Notes under the pieces: generated by a model
Told to the model about the DNA's origin: nothing
Databases searched by the model: none
What the model saw: the letters and a program-made list of their open reading frames with translations, nothing else
Virus record (IMG/VR): IMGVR_UViG_3300047455_000371
Coordinates: 1-30,334 of that record
Length of the DNA: 30,334 bases
From: a virus
Strand: one strand, 5' to 3'
Position numbers and translations under genes: made by a program
Part shown: piece by piece, positions 21,252-29,492 of the stretch
How positions within the stretch are numbered: position 1 is the first letter of the stretch
How the letters are laid out: each line of letters begins with the position of its first letter

Positions 21252-22863
21252 ACAAGTTATATTAGGTTCGGATGCAAGAACCAATTTAGTAAAAGGAATT
21301 GACATACTAGCAGATGCAGTGGTATCAACATTAGGACCTAATGGTAGAAATGTAGTAATTGCAAACCCCCAAGGAGCACCTCAATCAACTAAAGATGGAG
21401 TTACTGTAGCAAAATCAATTACACTATCAGAACCTAATCAAGAGTTAGGAGTGCAGTTAGTAAAACAAGCAGCAATTAAAACTGCAGAAAAAGCAGGTGA
21501 TGGTACAACAACATCTACTTTATTAGCTCGTGAAATGGTTAAAGCTGGATTAAATGCTTTAAACAATAACGAAAATGCTGTACAAATTAAAAGAGATATT
21601 GACTCAACTGTTGAAGAAGTAGTCAATAATCTTAGAAATAATATATCAGAAGATATTTCAGGTGAAGAACAATTAGAACAGATTGCAACAATTTCTGCTA
21701 ATAATGACCCTGAAACTGGAAAATTAATTTCAACCGCAATAGAAAAAGTAGGATTAGAAGGTGTTGTCCATATTGAAGAATCTCGTACAGGAGAAACTTA
21801 CTTAGAAACTGTTGAAGGGTTACAGTTTGAAAGAGGATATAAGTCTCCTTATTTTGTTACTAATAATAGTAATATGACTGCCACATTAGATAACCCTCTA
21901 ATCCTTATTGCGGATCAAAAATTAACCCAAGTTAAAGAATTATTACCAGTATTAGAAGCAGTATCAGCACAAGCAAAATCATTATTAATTATAGCAGAAG
22001 ATATTGATAATGAAGCATTGGCAACTCTTATTGTTAACAAAATGAGAGGTACAATGAAAGTATGTGCTGTAAAAGCACCTGATTTTGGTGATAGACGTAA
22101 ATTAATACTGGAAGATATTGCTATCACTACTGGTGGAGTAGTATTTGATAAACAAAAAGGAATGAAGCTTGACAAATTCTCTTGGGAGTGGTTTGGTGAA
22201 GCTCGTACTGTAACAATAGAAAAAGAACAAACAACAATTGTAGATGGAAAAGGAGGAATTGAACCAATTGAAGCACGTATTGAAGAGTTACAACAACAAA
22301 TCAATAAAGCAACAACGCCGTTCGAAACAGAAAAACTTCAAGAAAGACTCGCGAAATTCACAGGAGGAGTAGCGATAATTCATGTAGGTGGAAACACTGA
22401 AACCGAAATGAAGGAGAAAAAAGATAGAGTTGATGATGCATTACATGCAACAAAAGCTGCTATTGAAGAGGGAATAATTCCTGGAGGCGGAACAGCACTA
22501 TTATATGCTTCATCAGGTTTAGAGGGTAAAACAACGGGTGCAAAAATTGTAATACAAGCTTGTTCTAAACCCTTTAATCAAATTTTAGTTAATGCAGGAT
22601 TTGATAAAGTTAAAGGTCAAATACTAGCAGATAATCTAACCAACTCCGGTAATGATGCTTGGGCAGGGTTTGATATTAAAACTGATAAAGTTGTTAATAT
22701 GAAAGAAGCTGGTATTATTGATCCAACTAAAGTAGCTAGAACAGCTTTAGAAAACGCAGCATCAGTAGCGGGTACAGTATTGTTAACAGAATGTACTGTA
22801 GTGGATGAACCAAGTGAAGAATCAACTCAACAACAAATTGACCCAATGATGGGTATGATGTAA
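21244..22863 (+). CDS. groEL: GroEL chaperonin
   Basis: The 539-residue protein is a full-length chaperonin. It has LGPNGRNVVI (30-39), KDGVTVAKSI (50-59), the ATP-site AGDGTTTSTLLAREM (84-98), the apical-domain FERGYKSPYFVT and late GGGTALLYA, and ends PMMGMM in place of the usual GGM tail. The hinge and equatorial motifs look intact, so an active ring is likely. Phage GroEL is uncommon outside a few large phages. With GroES just upstream it forms a bicistronic unit. Confidence 0.97.
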   Translation: MSKQVILGSDARTNLVKGIDILADAVVSTLGPNGRNVVIANPQGAPQSTKDGVTVAKSITLSEPNQELGVQLVKQAAIKTAEKAGDGTTTSTLLAREMVKAGLNALNNNENAVQIKRDIDSTVEEVVNNLRNNISEDISGEEQLEQIATISANNDPETGKLISTAIEKVGLEGVVHIEESRTGETYLETVEGLQFERGYKSPYFVTNNSNMTATLDNPLILIADQKLTQVKELLPVLEAVSAQAKSLLIIAEDIDNEALATLIVNKMRGTMKVCAVKAPDFGDRRKLILEDIAITTGGVVFDKQKGMKLDKFSWEWFGEARTVTIEKEQTTIVDGKGGIEPIEARIEELQQQINKATTPFETEKLQERLAKFTGGVAIIHVGGNTETEMKEKKDRVDDALHATKAAIEEGIIPGGGTALLYASSGLEGKTTGAKIVIQACSKPFNQILVNAGFDKVKGQILADNLTNSGNDAWAGFDIKTDKVVNMKEAGIIDPTKVARTALENAASVAGTVLLTECTVVDEPSEESTQQQIDPMMGMM

Positions 22864-22890
22864 TAATTAATAACTAATAAATAATAAAAA

Positions 22891-23058
22891 ATGACAAAAA
22901 ATGAAATTTTTGAGATTATTGAAACAAATTTCAATATCTTAGCAGCAGAAAACGATGGAACTACTAAGGCAAGTCAAGCACGAGCTAGAAAAGCGGCCCA
23001 AGCTATTAAAAGAGTAATCACAGATTATAAAAAGGCATCTGTGGCTGAGTCGAAATAG
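22891..23058 (+). CDS. Hc1-like histone (histone H1-like DNA-binding protein)
   Basis: The 55-residue protein reads MTKNEIFEIIETNFNILAAE, then NDGTTKASQARARKAAQAIK, then RVITDYKKASVAESK. The basic ARARKAAQAIKR helix and the final YKKASVAESK match small histone H1-like (Hc1 type) proteins of Bacteroidetes. It would bind and compact DNA in the cell or virion. The ATG is preceded by an A-rich leader (AATAATAAAAA). Short length keeps some doubt. It follows groEL by 27 bases. Confidence 0.72.
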   Translation: MTKNEIFEIIETNFNILAAENDGTTKASQARARKAAQAIKRVITDYKKASVAESK

Positions 23059-23069
23059 TTTCGTATATT
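23041..23069 (+). promoter_or_regulatory. Putative promoter, GTG-N16-TTCG-TATATT
   Basis: GTG at 23041-23043, 20 bases ending in TTCG, then TATATT at 23064-23069. The next ATG (23070) touches the box, so a start site some bases downstream would fall inside that frame. The transcript probably serves gp44 and gp62, or the small gene before them is read from the upstream transcript. Confidence 0.55.
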
Positions 23070-23339
23070 ATGGCTACACAAATAGAAGAAAAAAATATCC
23101 TAATCGCTCGGAGAGTTCCTCCGGGCGATAAATGGAGATTAGTTGCAAATGAACCAGATGGTCCTGTACATAAAACTTTAACTGATACTTTAGAAGCGTA
23201 TATGGTTAAGACAGGTTTTAAAGGTAGTTATAGATTAGAACCATTAAAAAGTAATTTATATGCAATCGACTCTAAAGAAACAGAAGTAATTCCTGAACCA
23301 GAAAAGAAATATTCAATATATGGCGAATATGGAGCATAG
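23070..23339 (+). CDS. Small soluble protein
   Basis: The 89-residue protein has ARRVPPGDKWRLVANEPDGP, GFKGSYRLEPLKSNLYAID and a charged tail KETEVIPEPEKKYS. No membrane segment or family is recognised. Its first ATG directly abuts a promoter-like box, which is odd, and its end overlaps the clamp loader gene by 20 bases. A downstream start is unlikely because no internal Met occurs before residue 45. Confidence 0.5.
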   Translation: MATQIEEKNILIARRVPPGDKWRLVANEPDGPVHKTLTDTLEAYMVKTGFKGSYRLEPLKSNLYAIDSKETEVIPEPEKKYSIYGEYGA

Positions 23340-24246
23340 TTTACTAGTAGAAAAATACAGACCTAAAACATTAAATAACTATGTTGGGAATGAAAATATA
23401 AAAAAGTCTATATCTGCGTATTTAAACCAAAATGATATACAAAATTTTATATTTTATGGTCCTGCAGGAACTGGTAAAACAACGTTAGCAAAAATTATTG
23501 TTAATAGTCTAGATTGTGATCATCTATATATTAATGCTTCCGATGAACGTGGTATTGAAACTATTAGAGATAAGGTTTCTAGTTTTGCATCCGTTGCTTC
23601 ATTTAAACCCCTTAAGGTTGTTATTTTGGACGAAGCAGATTTTCTTACTATACAAGCTCAAGCTTCACTCCGTAATATAATTGAAACATTTTCACGTACT
23701 ACAAGATTTATTATGACTTGTAATTTTGTAGAACGTATTATTGACCCATTACAATCTAGGTGTCAAGTACTTAAAATTGTACCTCCAACTAAAAAAGATG
23801 TTGCTAAACATTTAAATTGGATTTGCAATGAAGAGTCTATCACACACGAAATAAATGATTTAGTACCTTTAGTTAACCAGTATTATCCTGATTTACGTAA
23901 GTGTATTAACACTATACAATTATCAACTGTAGATGGTGGGGCAAATGATTTATATCTTAGTTTAGACCAATCAGTATTAGTATCATCTAATTATATAGAT
24001 AAAGTTATTACTGAATTGAAAGGTAAAGCTGATTTTAAAACAATTCGTCAAATTATAGCTGATGCTAATGTAGATGATTTTGATGAATTATTCAGAGCAC
24101 TATATGAAAGATCATCTGAATATTTACAAGATAAAGAAGGTACAGCATCTATTTTAATAAATGAACACCAATATAAAGCAAATTTCCGAATCGACAAGGA
24201 AATAAACACAATGTCGTTAATCCAAAATTTAATAAATAATAAATAA
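23320..24246 (+). CDS. 44: Clamp loader large subunit (T4 gp44-like AAA+ ATPase)
   Basis: The 308-residue ATPase loads the gp45 ring onto DNA with its partner gp62. It begins MEHSLLVEKYRPKTLNNYVG (4-23), typical of RFC/gp44 proteins, then Walker A GPAGTGKTTLAK (47-58), Walker B VVILDEADF (100-108), and the SRC box QSRCQVLKIV with an arginine finger. The start at 23320 overlaps the previous gene by 20 bases; an ATG three codons later (23329) is equally possible. Length agrees with T4 gp44 (319). Confidence 0.92.
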   Translation: MANMEHSLLVEKYRPKTLNNYVGNENIKKSISAYLNQNDIQNFIFYGPAGTGKTTLAKIIVNSLDCDHLYINASDERGIETIRDKVSSFASVASFKPLKVVILDEADFLTIQAQASLRNIIETFSRTTRFIMTCNFVERIIDPLQSRCQVLKIVPPTKKDVAKHLNWICNEESITHEINDLVPLVNQYYPDLRKCINTIQLSTVDGGANDLYLSLDQSVLVSSNYIDKVITELKGKADFKTIRQIIADANVDDFDELFRALYERSSEYLQDKEGTASILINEHQYKANFRIDKEINTMSLIQNLINNK

Positions 24247-24248
24247 TT

Positions 24249-24494
24249 ATGCAACAGCAAGTACAACAACCCCCAATTGATTTAAAAAATACAACAGCAA
24301 TTAAAAATTTTGATGGTGGAGTAGTTTTCCAACAAGGAGTAGTATTAAGAACTGTATCTAAATTTGTAATGGGTACAGATGAAGATGCCCTACTACCAAT
24401 CCCAGTTTTTTATGATCCATCAACTAAAAAAATTCTTAAATCATCAGTTCCAAAAGAACTTAGAGAAGAATTGGCTGACGAATTAATGGACTAA
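24249..24494 (+). CDS. Small soluble protein between clamp loader genes
   Basis: The 81-residue protein starts QQQVQQPPIDLKNTTAIKNF and has VVFQQGVVLRTVSKFVMG and PIPVFYDPSTKKILKS, ending in an acidic helix (LREELADELMD). It sits exactly between gp44 and the gp62-like gene with 2-base gaps, so it is probably part of the same operon. I recognise no function; no T4 gene occupies this place. Confidence 0.55.
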   Translation: MQQQVQQPPIDLKNTTAIKNFDGGVVFQQGVVLRTVSKFVMGTDEDALLPIPVFYDPSTKKILKSSVPKELREELADELMD

Positions 24495-24496
24495 GT

Positions 24497-24910
24497 TTGA
24501 AAAATATTTTTGATTGGTTAAAGGCAATTAATACTACTAAACCTCCCGTTGAGTCATTTACTGATAAGGATTGGGAGGTTTGGAACAGTTATATGATTCA
24601 TAGGTTCATATCAATGAACCCAGATTATATTGAAGTTGCTAACTATATACAAGATTTTCCCCCACAAGAAAAAAAAATGATATATTCTATTTACAAAGAA
24701 TTTATCCCTAAAAATAATAAATGGAATAAGTATATTAAATCTAAGGTAAAACAACCTAATAAAGATTTAATAGACCATATTAAAAATTATTTTGAATGTT
24801 CTAGTAAAGAAGCAAAGGAATATATAAATATATTGGCTACCCAAGAAATTAGTCGTATATTAACTAATAAAGGATTAGATAAAAAAGAAATAAAACCATT
24901 ATTAAAATGA
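24497..24910 (+). CDS. 62: Clamp loader small subunit (T4 gp62-like)
   Basis: The frame opens with TTG at 24497, 2 bases after the upstream stop. The 137-residue helical protein has IFDWLKAINTTK, WNSYMIHRFISMNPDYIEVA and IKNYFECSSKEAKEYINILA, which recall phage gp62 proteins; T4 gp62 is longer (187). In T4, gp62 completes the clamp loader with four gp44 subunits. The gene order 45 ... 44 ... 62 supports the call. The stop overlaps the next start (ATGA). Confidence 0.75.
   Translation: MKNIFDWLKAINTTKPPVESFTDKDWEVWNSYMIHRFISMNPDYIEVANYIQDFPPQEKKMIYSIYKEFIPKNNKWNKYIKSKVKQPNKDLIDHIKNYFECSSKEAKEYINILATQEISRILTNKGLDKKEIKPLLK
24833..24861 (+). promoter_or_regulatory. Putative internal promoter, TTG-N16-GTCG-TATATT
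   Basis: TTG at 24833-24835, 20 bases ending in GTCG, then TATATT at 24856-24861, inside the end of the gp62-like gene and 45 bases before the ATG at 24907. It would allow separate expression of the nuclease group. One mismatch in TTCG and the coding location lower certainty. Confidence 0.4.
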
Positions 24911-25140
24911 CAAAAGAATTATACACTATGTTAAAAACATCTGCAGAAGCAGATAAAGCTAAAGCATTATTATCACTTGAATTACTAGGTAATAAAGCAG
25001 TTGGTATTGGAGACCATTCAACAGAAGATTTTTATAAAAATGCTGAAGAAGCACTTATAAATTTAGTTGATGCTGATGATAGACTTACAACACTAGATAC
25101 ATATTTCAATATTAATAGACCAGTACAAGTAAATGGGTGA
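24907..25140 (+). CDS. Small acidic protein
   Basis: The 77-residue protein is helical and acidic: TKELYTMLKTSAEADKAKAL, then DHSTEDFYKNAEEALINLVD and a final FNINRPVQVNG. No family is recognised. It overlaps gp62 by 4 bases and the next gene by 8 bases, so it lies in a tightly coupled operon. Confidence 0.55.
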   Translation: MTKELYTMLKTSAEADKAKALLSLELLGNKAVGIGDHSTEDFYKNAEEALINLVDADDRLTTLDTYFNINRPVQVNG

Positions 25141-25543
25141 TACAATAACTAAATACCACGAAATGATGAGTGACAGAGAAATTATGGATGCCAAACATCC
25201 AGATAAAGCAGCAGTGAGAGCATTCGAAAAAGAATATCCCATATTGTCAAATGAATTCAAATCGATACAAAAAGAAATGTATGAAATGTTTGCTCGTAAA
25301 CATATGGATTATGGTTTAAATAACATTGCTTTAGGCGGAGATATCGTTAATAATAGCGATGATAAACAATTCTCACTAACTGGGTTGTGTATTAGGTTAA
25401 CGGATAAAATATCACGTTTAAAAAACCTACTAATAAATGGTAGATCATTTGTTGAAGGTGAAGGTATGCAAGATACATTTATAGATATTGCCAATTATGG
25501 GATAATCGGTCTTTTAGTAGGCCGAGATAAATGGAAAAAATAG
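25133..25543 (+). CDS. Nmad1/DUF1599-like protein
   Basis: The 136-residue protein has MFARKHMDYGLNNIALGGD, then FSLTGLCIRLTDKISRLKNL and MQDTFIDIANYGIIGLL. The pattern KHxDYG...GL..R..DK..RL...L...DT..D.ANY resembles DUF1599, named nucleotide modification associated domain 1 (Nmad1). Members are related in style to all-alpha NTP pyrophosphohydrolases and are linked to modified nucleotides in phages. That fits the deazaguanine genes at 6.7-11.3 kb. Its reaction is not known. Confidence 0.75.
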   Translation: MGDTITKYHEMMSDREIMDAKHPDKAAVRAFEKEYPILSNEFKSIQKEMYEMFARKHMDYGLNNIALGGDIVNNSDDKQFSLTGLCIRLTDKISRLKNLLINGRSFVEGEGMQDTFIDIANYGIIGLLVGRDKWKK

Positions 25544-25544
25544 T

Positions 25545-26519
25545 TTGGCTAAAAAAATTCCTAGTATTGTAAAGGAGATTAGAAATAATCCACCTAAGCA
25601 AATTAACTTTGCTTACCAAAAGAATATATCATATTCACAAATGTCTATCTTTAGAAGTTGTGCCTATAGGTGGAAACTACAATACAAGGATAAGATAAAA
25701 AGATTCAATTCATCTATTCATACTGTATTTGGAACGGCTATACATGAAGTAATGCAACATTATTTAGATATAATGTACGAAAAATCAGCGGCAGCTGCTG
25801 ATAGAGAAATAGATATAGAAGAGTATTTCCAAGATAAATTTATATCTGAGTACCAATCACAGTACAAGTCTAACAATAATGAACATTTTTCCTCAGCTGA
25901 AGAGATGAGAGAATTTTTTGAAGATGGTGTAGCTATTTTAAATTGGTTTAAGAAAAAACGTAGTAGATATTTTAGTAAAAAAGGTACATATTTAGTTGGT
26001 TGTGAAATACCAATTGTAATTGCGCCAAATAAAATGTTAAATAACGTATTATATATGGGATATTTGGATGTTGTAACATATTGTGAAACAACAGATACAT
26101 TTAAAATAATCGATATTAAAACAAGTACTAAAGGTTGGAATTCGTATGATAAAAAGAATGAAGATAAACATTTTCAACTAATATTATATAAGAAATTTTT
26201 CTCTGAACAATATGGAATACCTTTAGATAAGATTGAAATTGAATTTTTAATTGTAAAAAGAAAAGTGCTAGATTGGGATGATGAAAAAATAATGTCACCT
26301 CATCAAGCGTATAGAGTACAACAATTTGTGCCACCTAGTGGTAAAATAAAAATAAATAGAGCCAATAATGCTGTAAAAGATTTCATAGCAGAATGCTTTA
26401 GTTCAAATGGAAAAATTAAAGAAATAGATTATCCAAAATCCCCCTCTAAATGGAATTGTACATTTTGCCCTTATGGAGAAGATAAAGAATTATGTGGGGC
26501 AAAAGTGCATTTTGAATAA
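25545..26519 (+). CDS. PD-(D/E)XK nuclease with probable Fe-S cluster (RecB/Cas4-like)
   Basis: The frame opens with TTG at 25545, 1 base after the upstream stop. The 324-residue protein has ISYSQMSIFRSCAYRWKLQY (28-47, Cys39), FGTAIHEVM (62-70, with His67), GYLDVVTY (Asp175), IIDIKTSTKGW (Asp190, Lys192) and QLILYKKFF (211-219). The core motifs are those of RecB-type PD-(D/E)XK exonucleases. Cysteines 39, 305, 308 and 317 (last three in CTFCPYGEDKELC) match the 4Fe-4S layout of AddB and Cas4. It likely acts in replication or recombination of phage DNA. Confidence 0.9.
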   Translation: MAKKIPSIVKEIRNNPPKQINFAYQKNISYSQMSIFRSCAYRWKLQYKDKIKRFNSSIHTVFGTAIHEVMQHYLDIMYEKSAAAADREIDIEEYFQDKFISEYQSQYKSNNNEHFSSAEEMREFFEDGVAILNWFKKKRSRYFSKKGTYLVGCEIPIVIAPNKMLNNVLYMGYLDVVTYCETTDTFKIIDIKTSTKGWNSYDKKNEDKHFQLILYKKFFSEQYGIPLDKIEIEFLIVKRKVLDWDDEKIMSPHQAYRVQQFVPPSGKIKINRANNAVKDFIAECFSSNGKIKEIDYPKSPSKWNCTFCPYGEDKELCGAKVHFE

Positions 26520-26560
26520 TACTTATATATGTATAATAAATGTTTTAAATAATAAAGACT

Positions 26561-26749
26561 ATGACAAATAAAAAACCAATGACACTAACGAGTGTCAAAG
26601 TCAAAAGCGATTTATTCGAGAATTTTAAGATTGAATGTGTAAAACGTAAATTTTCTTTTCAAAAACTTGCCGATCGGGCTCTATTTTTGTATCTTACAGA
26701 TGAAGATTTTCGTAAACAAATTACTAATCAAATTAATCTCGACTTATAA
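26561..26749 (+). CDS. Small ribbon-helix-helix-like protein
   Basis: The 62-residue protein starts with a strand-like segment (PMTLTSVKVKSDLFENFKIE) followed by two helices (CVKRKFSFQKLADRALFLYL, DEDFRKQITNQI). This is the layout of MetJ/Arc-type ribbon-helix-helix DNA-binding proteins, often regulators. It has its own 41-base upstream gap and lies 5 bases before the glycosyltransferase gene, which it might control. Short and weakly conserved, so the fold is a prediction. Confidence 0.6.
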   Translation: MTNKKPMTLTSVKVKSDLFENFKIECVKRKFSFQKLADRALFLYLTDEDFRKQITNQINLDL

Positions 26750-26754
26750 ATCTT

Positions 26755-28194
26755 ATGAATAAAGACTTTAAATACATCCCTAAGGATAAAAGAAAAAAAA
26801 TACTTCTAATATGCGATGATATTAGAGTACATTCTGGAGTGGCTACAGTAGCAAAAGAAATAGTTGTTCATACGGCACATCATTTTAATTGGGTACAAAT
26901 GGCTGGTTCAATCAATCATCCCGAAAAAGGCAAAAGGTTAGATTTATCGGTAAGTACTAATGATATAGCTGGTATAAAAGATTCTTATGTAATGTTATAC
27001 CCAACAGATGGGTACGGGGATACTCAATCTATAAGACAATTAATAGAATTAGAAAAACCAGATGCCTTATTTTTAATTACGGATCCAAGATATTTTATGC
27101 ATATATGGAATATGGAACAAGAAATTAGGAAAAAAATCCCAATTACTTATTTAAATATATGGGATGATTATCCTGCCCCAATGTATAATAAACCTTATTA
27201 TGAAGCATGTGATTTATTAATGGGTATTTCAAAACAAACCGTTAACATTAATAAATTAGTTCTTAAAGGTAGTGAGGGTAACAGAATTTTTAGATATATC
27301 CCTCATGGTAAAGATACAAATAATTTTTTCCCTATTAAAAGTAATGATTTAGATTATAATAATTTTAAAAATTCTCTTTTTAAAGGTAAAAGTTCTAAAT
27401 TTACACTTTTCTTTAACTCAAGAAATATTAGAAGAAAACAAATCCCAGATGCTATGTTAGCATTTAGGACTTTTTTAGATTCTCTACCAAAAGAAGAAGC
27501 TAAAGATTGTTATATGGTATTGAAGACAGAAAAAGTAACAAATGCAGGAACTGATTTACCTAAAGTTAAAGAATATTTATTTGATGAAAAATATAAAAAT
27601 AATGTAATTTTTATTGATCAAAAATTATCTGAACAACAATTAAATTGGTTATATAATATAGCTGATGTTCACATTTTACTTACTTCTAATGAAGGTTGGG
27701 GATTAGCAAATACTGAAACAATGTTAGCGGGGACGCCTATTATAGCAAATGTTACAGGTGGTATGCAAGACCAAATGCGATTTGTAGACGAAAATGAAGA
27801 ATGGTTTACACCAAGTGCGGATATACCTTCTAATCATAGAGGAACTTATAAAAATCATGGTGAATGGGCATTCCCCGTTTACCCAACTAGTAGATCAATT
27901 CAAGGCTCACCCCAAACCCCTTATATTTTTGATGATAGATGTAGATGGGAAGATGCAATGGATAGAATAAAAGAATGTTATAAATTAGGTAGAAAAGAAT
28001 TAAAACGTAGAGGATTAAAAGGAAGAGAATGGGCTTTATCTAATGAAGCCGGTTTTACTTCTAAACATCAAGCTAATAGAGTAATAGAAGCTCTAGATAC
28101 GTTATTTAATACTTGGGAGCCAAGAGAAAAATACGAATTAGTGAATACTAGTGAATATAAAGGTAAATTTTTAAATCATAAAATTATATATTAA
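26755..28194 (+). CDS. Glycosyltransferase (GT-B, family 4-like)
   Basis: The 479-residue protein has an N-terminal Rossmann-type part (KKILLICDDIRVHSGVATVA), a middle containing FFNSRNIRRKQIPDAMLAF and the nucleotide-sugar site LLTSNEGWGLANTETMLAG followed by TPIIANVTGG. This E-x(7)-E type layout is that of GT4 enzymes, which move sugar from a nucleotide donor to a glycan, protein or DNA. The stop overlaps the next gene (TAATG), a second GT of the same type, so the two probably act in order. No signal peptide is seen. Confidence 0.85.
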   Translation: MNKDFKYIPKDKRKKILLICDDIRVHSGVATVAKEIVVHTAHHFNWVQMAGSINHPEKGKRLDLSVSTNDIAGIKDSYVMLYPTDGYGDTQSIRQLIELEKPDALFLITDPRYFMHIWNMEQEIRKKIPITYLNIWDDYPAPMYNKPYYEACDLLMGISKQTVNINKLVLKGSEGNRIFRYIPHGKDTNNFFPIKSNDLDYNNFKNSLFKGKSSKFTLFFNSRNIRRKQIPDAMLAFRTFLDSLPKEEAKDCYMVLKTEKVTNAGTDLPKVKEYLFDEKYKNNVIFIDQKLSEQQLNWLYNIADVHILLTSNEGWGLANTETMLAGTPIIANVTGGMQDQMRFVDENEEWFTPSADIPSNHRGTYKNHGEWAFPVYPTSRSIQGSPQTPYIFDDRCRWEDAMDRIKECYKLGRKELKRRGLKGREWALSNEAGFTSKHQANRVIEALDTLFNTWEPREKYELVNTSEYKGKFLNHKIIY

Positions 28195-29489
28195 TGAATA
28201 AACCACGTTTTGTAATAAGCTGCCCTTATGATACTTACTCAGGTTATGGGGCAAGATCAAGAGATATAGTAAAATCTATAATTGAATCAAATAAATATAA
28301 GGTAGAATTATTATCCCAAAAATGGGGAGAAACATCTTGGGGATTTTGTAAAGATCATCCTGAATGGCAATTTTTATATAAATATGCAGCTAAACAAGAT
28401 TTTCAGAAACAACAACCTGAATTATGGATGCAAATAACTATCCCTAATGAATTTCAACCTGTTGGAAAATATAATATAGGGTTAACTGCTGGAATTGAAT
28501 CAACTGCTTGTAAAGCAGAATGGATTGAAGGTTTAAATAGAATGGATATGAATTGGGTTTCTTCTAATTTTGCTAGAGATACTTTTAGGCAAATGGTTTA
28601 TGATAAACAAGATCCTAGGACAAAACAAATTGTATCTCAAATCAAATTAGAAAAACCTGTAGAAGTTATTTTTGAAGGGGTTAATTTAGATACTTATAAA
28701 TCACTTAAACCTTCCGAAGTTAAATCTATTAGTTTAAAGGATATAAAAGAAGATTTTTGTTATTTGTTTGTGGGTCATTGGATGCAAGGTGATTATGGGC
28801 ATGATAGAAAAAATGTAGGAGTTTTAGTTAAATCTTTTTACGAAACTTTTAAAACGGGTATGGGTAAAAAACCAGCGTTGCTTTTAAAAGCATCTTTAGG
28901 TGTTGCTTCCTATATTAGTAGGGATGGAATTTTAGATAAAATTAAAGAAATTCGAGATACTTATGGGGATATTAAATTACCTAATATATATTTACTTAAT
29001 GGTGAATTTGACGACTCAGAAATAAATGAATTATATAATCATTCTAAAGTAAAAGCTATGGTTAGTTTTACTAAAGGTGAAGGATTTGGTAGACCCCTCT
29101 TAGAGTTCGCTACCACAGGAAAACCTATAATAGCGTCTGGTTGGAGTGGACATACTGATTTTCTAAAATCGGATTATAATGTTTTATTACCTGGAGTATT
29201 AGAGAATGTTCACCCAAGTGCTGCTAATAATTGGTTAATCAAAGAAGCTAAATGGTTTCAAGTAGATAATAAAACTGCGATAAGTGCTTTAAGGCAAGTA
29301 TATAAACATTATAAAGATTATATAAAAAGATCCAGAAAACAAAAACAATATATAAAAGAAAATTTTAGTTGGGAAAAGATGAATCAATTAGTTCACTCTA
29401 AATTGAATGATATACCGGATATCCCAGTACAAGTGAATTTAAATATGTCAAAGGCAATTTCTGGTTTACCTAAATTGAATAAAATATAG
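28194..29489 (+). CDS. Glycosyltransferase (GT-B, family 4-like)
   Basis: The 431-residue protein begins RFVISCPYDTYSGYGARSRD, the glycine-rich acceptor-side loop, and has LFVGHWMQGDYGHDRKNVGV and the donor site VSFTKGEGFGRPLLEFATTG followed by KPIIASGWSGHTDFL. These place it in the GT4-like group. It follows the preceding GT by an overlapping TAATG, and a third GT lies at 29938. Acceptor and sugar are unknown; virion or host surface glycans are the likeliest targets. Confidence 0.85.
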   Translation: MNKPRFVISCPYDTYSGYGARSRDIVKSIIESNKYKVELLSQKWGETSWGFCKDHPEWQFLYKYAAKQDFQKQQPELWMQITIPNEFQPVGKYNIGLTAGIESTACKAEWIEGLNRMDMNWVSSNFARDTFRQMVYDKQDPRTKQIVSQIKLEKPVEVIFEGVNLDTYKSLKPSEVKSISLKDIKEDFCYLFVGHWMQGDYGHDRKNVGVLVKSFYETFKTGMGKKPALLLKASLGVASYISRDGILDKIKEIRDTYGDIKLPNIYLLNGEFDDSEINELYNHSKVKAMVSFTKGEGFGRPLLEFATTGKPIIASGWSGHTDFLKSDYNVLLPGVLENVHPSAANNWLIKEAKWFQVDNKTAISALRQVYKHYKDYIKRSRKQKQYIKENFSWEKMNQLVHSKLNDIPDIPVQVNLNMSKAISGLPKLNKI

Positions 29490-29492
29490 AAT

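Noticed and set aside
21915-22304. 129-residue frame on the - strand opposite groEL
   Set aside because: It lies wholly within a well conserved chaperonin gene and shows a Ser/Ile-rich shadow composition.
26527-26538. ATATGTATAATA shared with 20001-20012 as a third promoter type
   Set aside because: A near copy also occurs in coding sequence around 27182, and the two sites have no common upstream partner.
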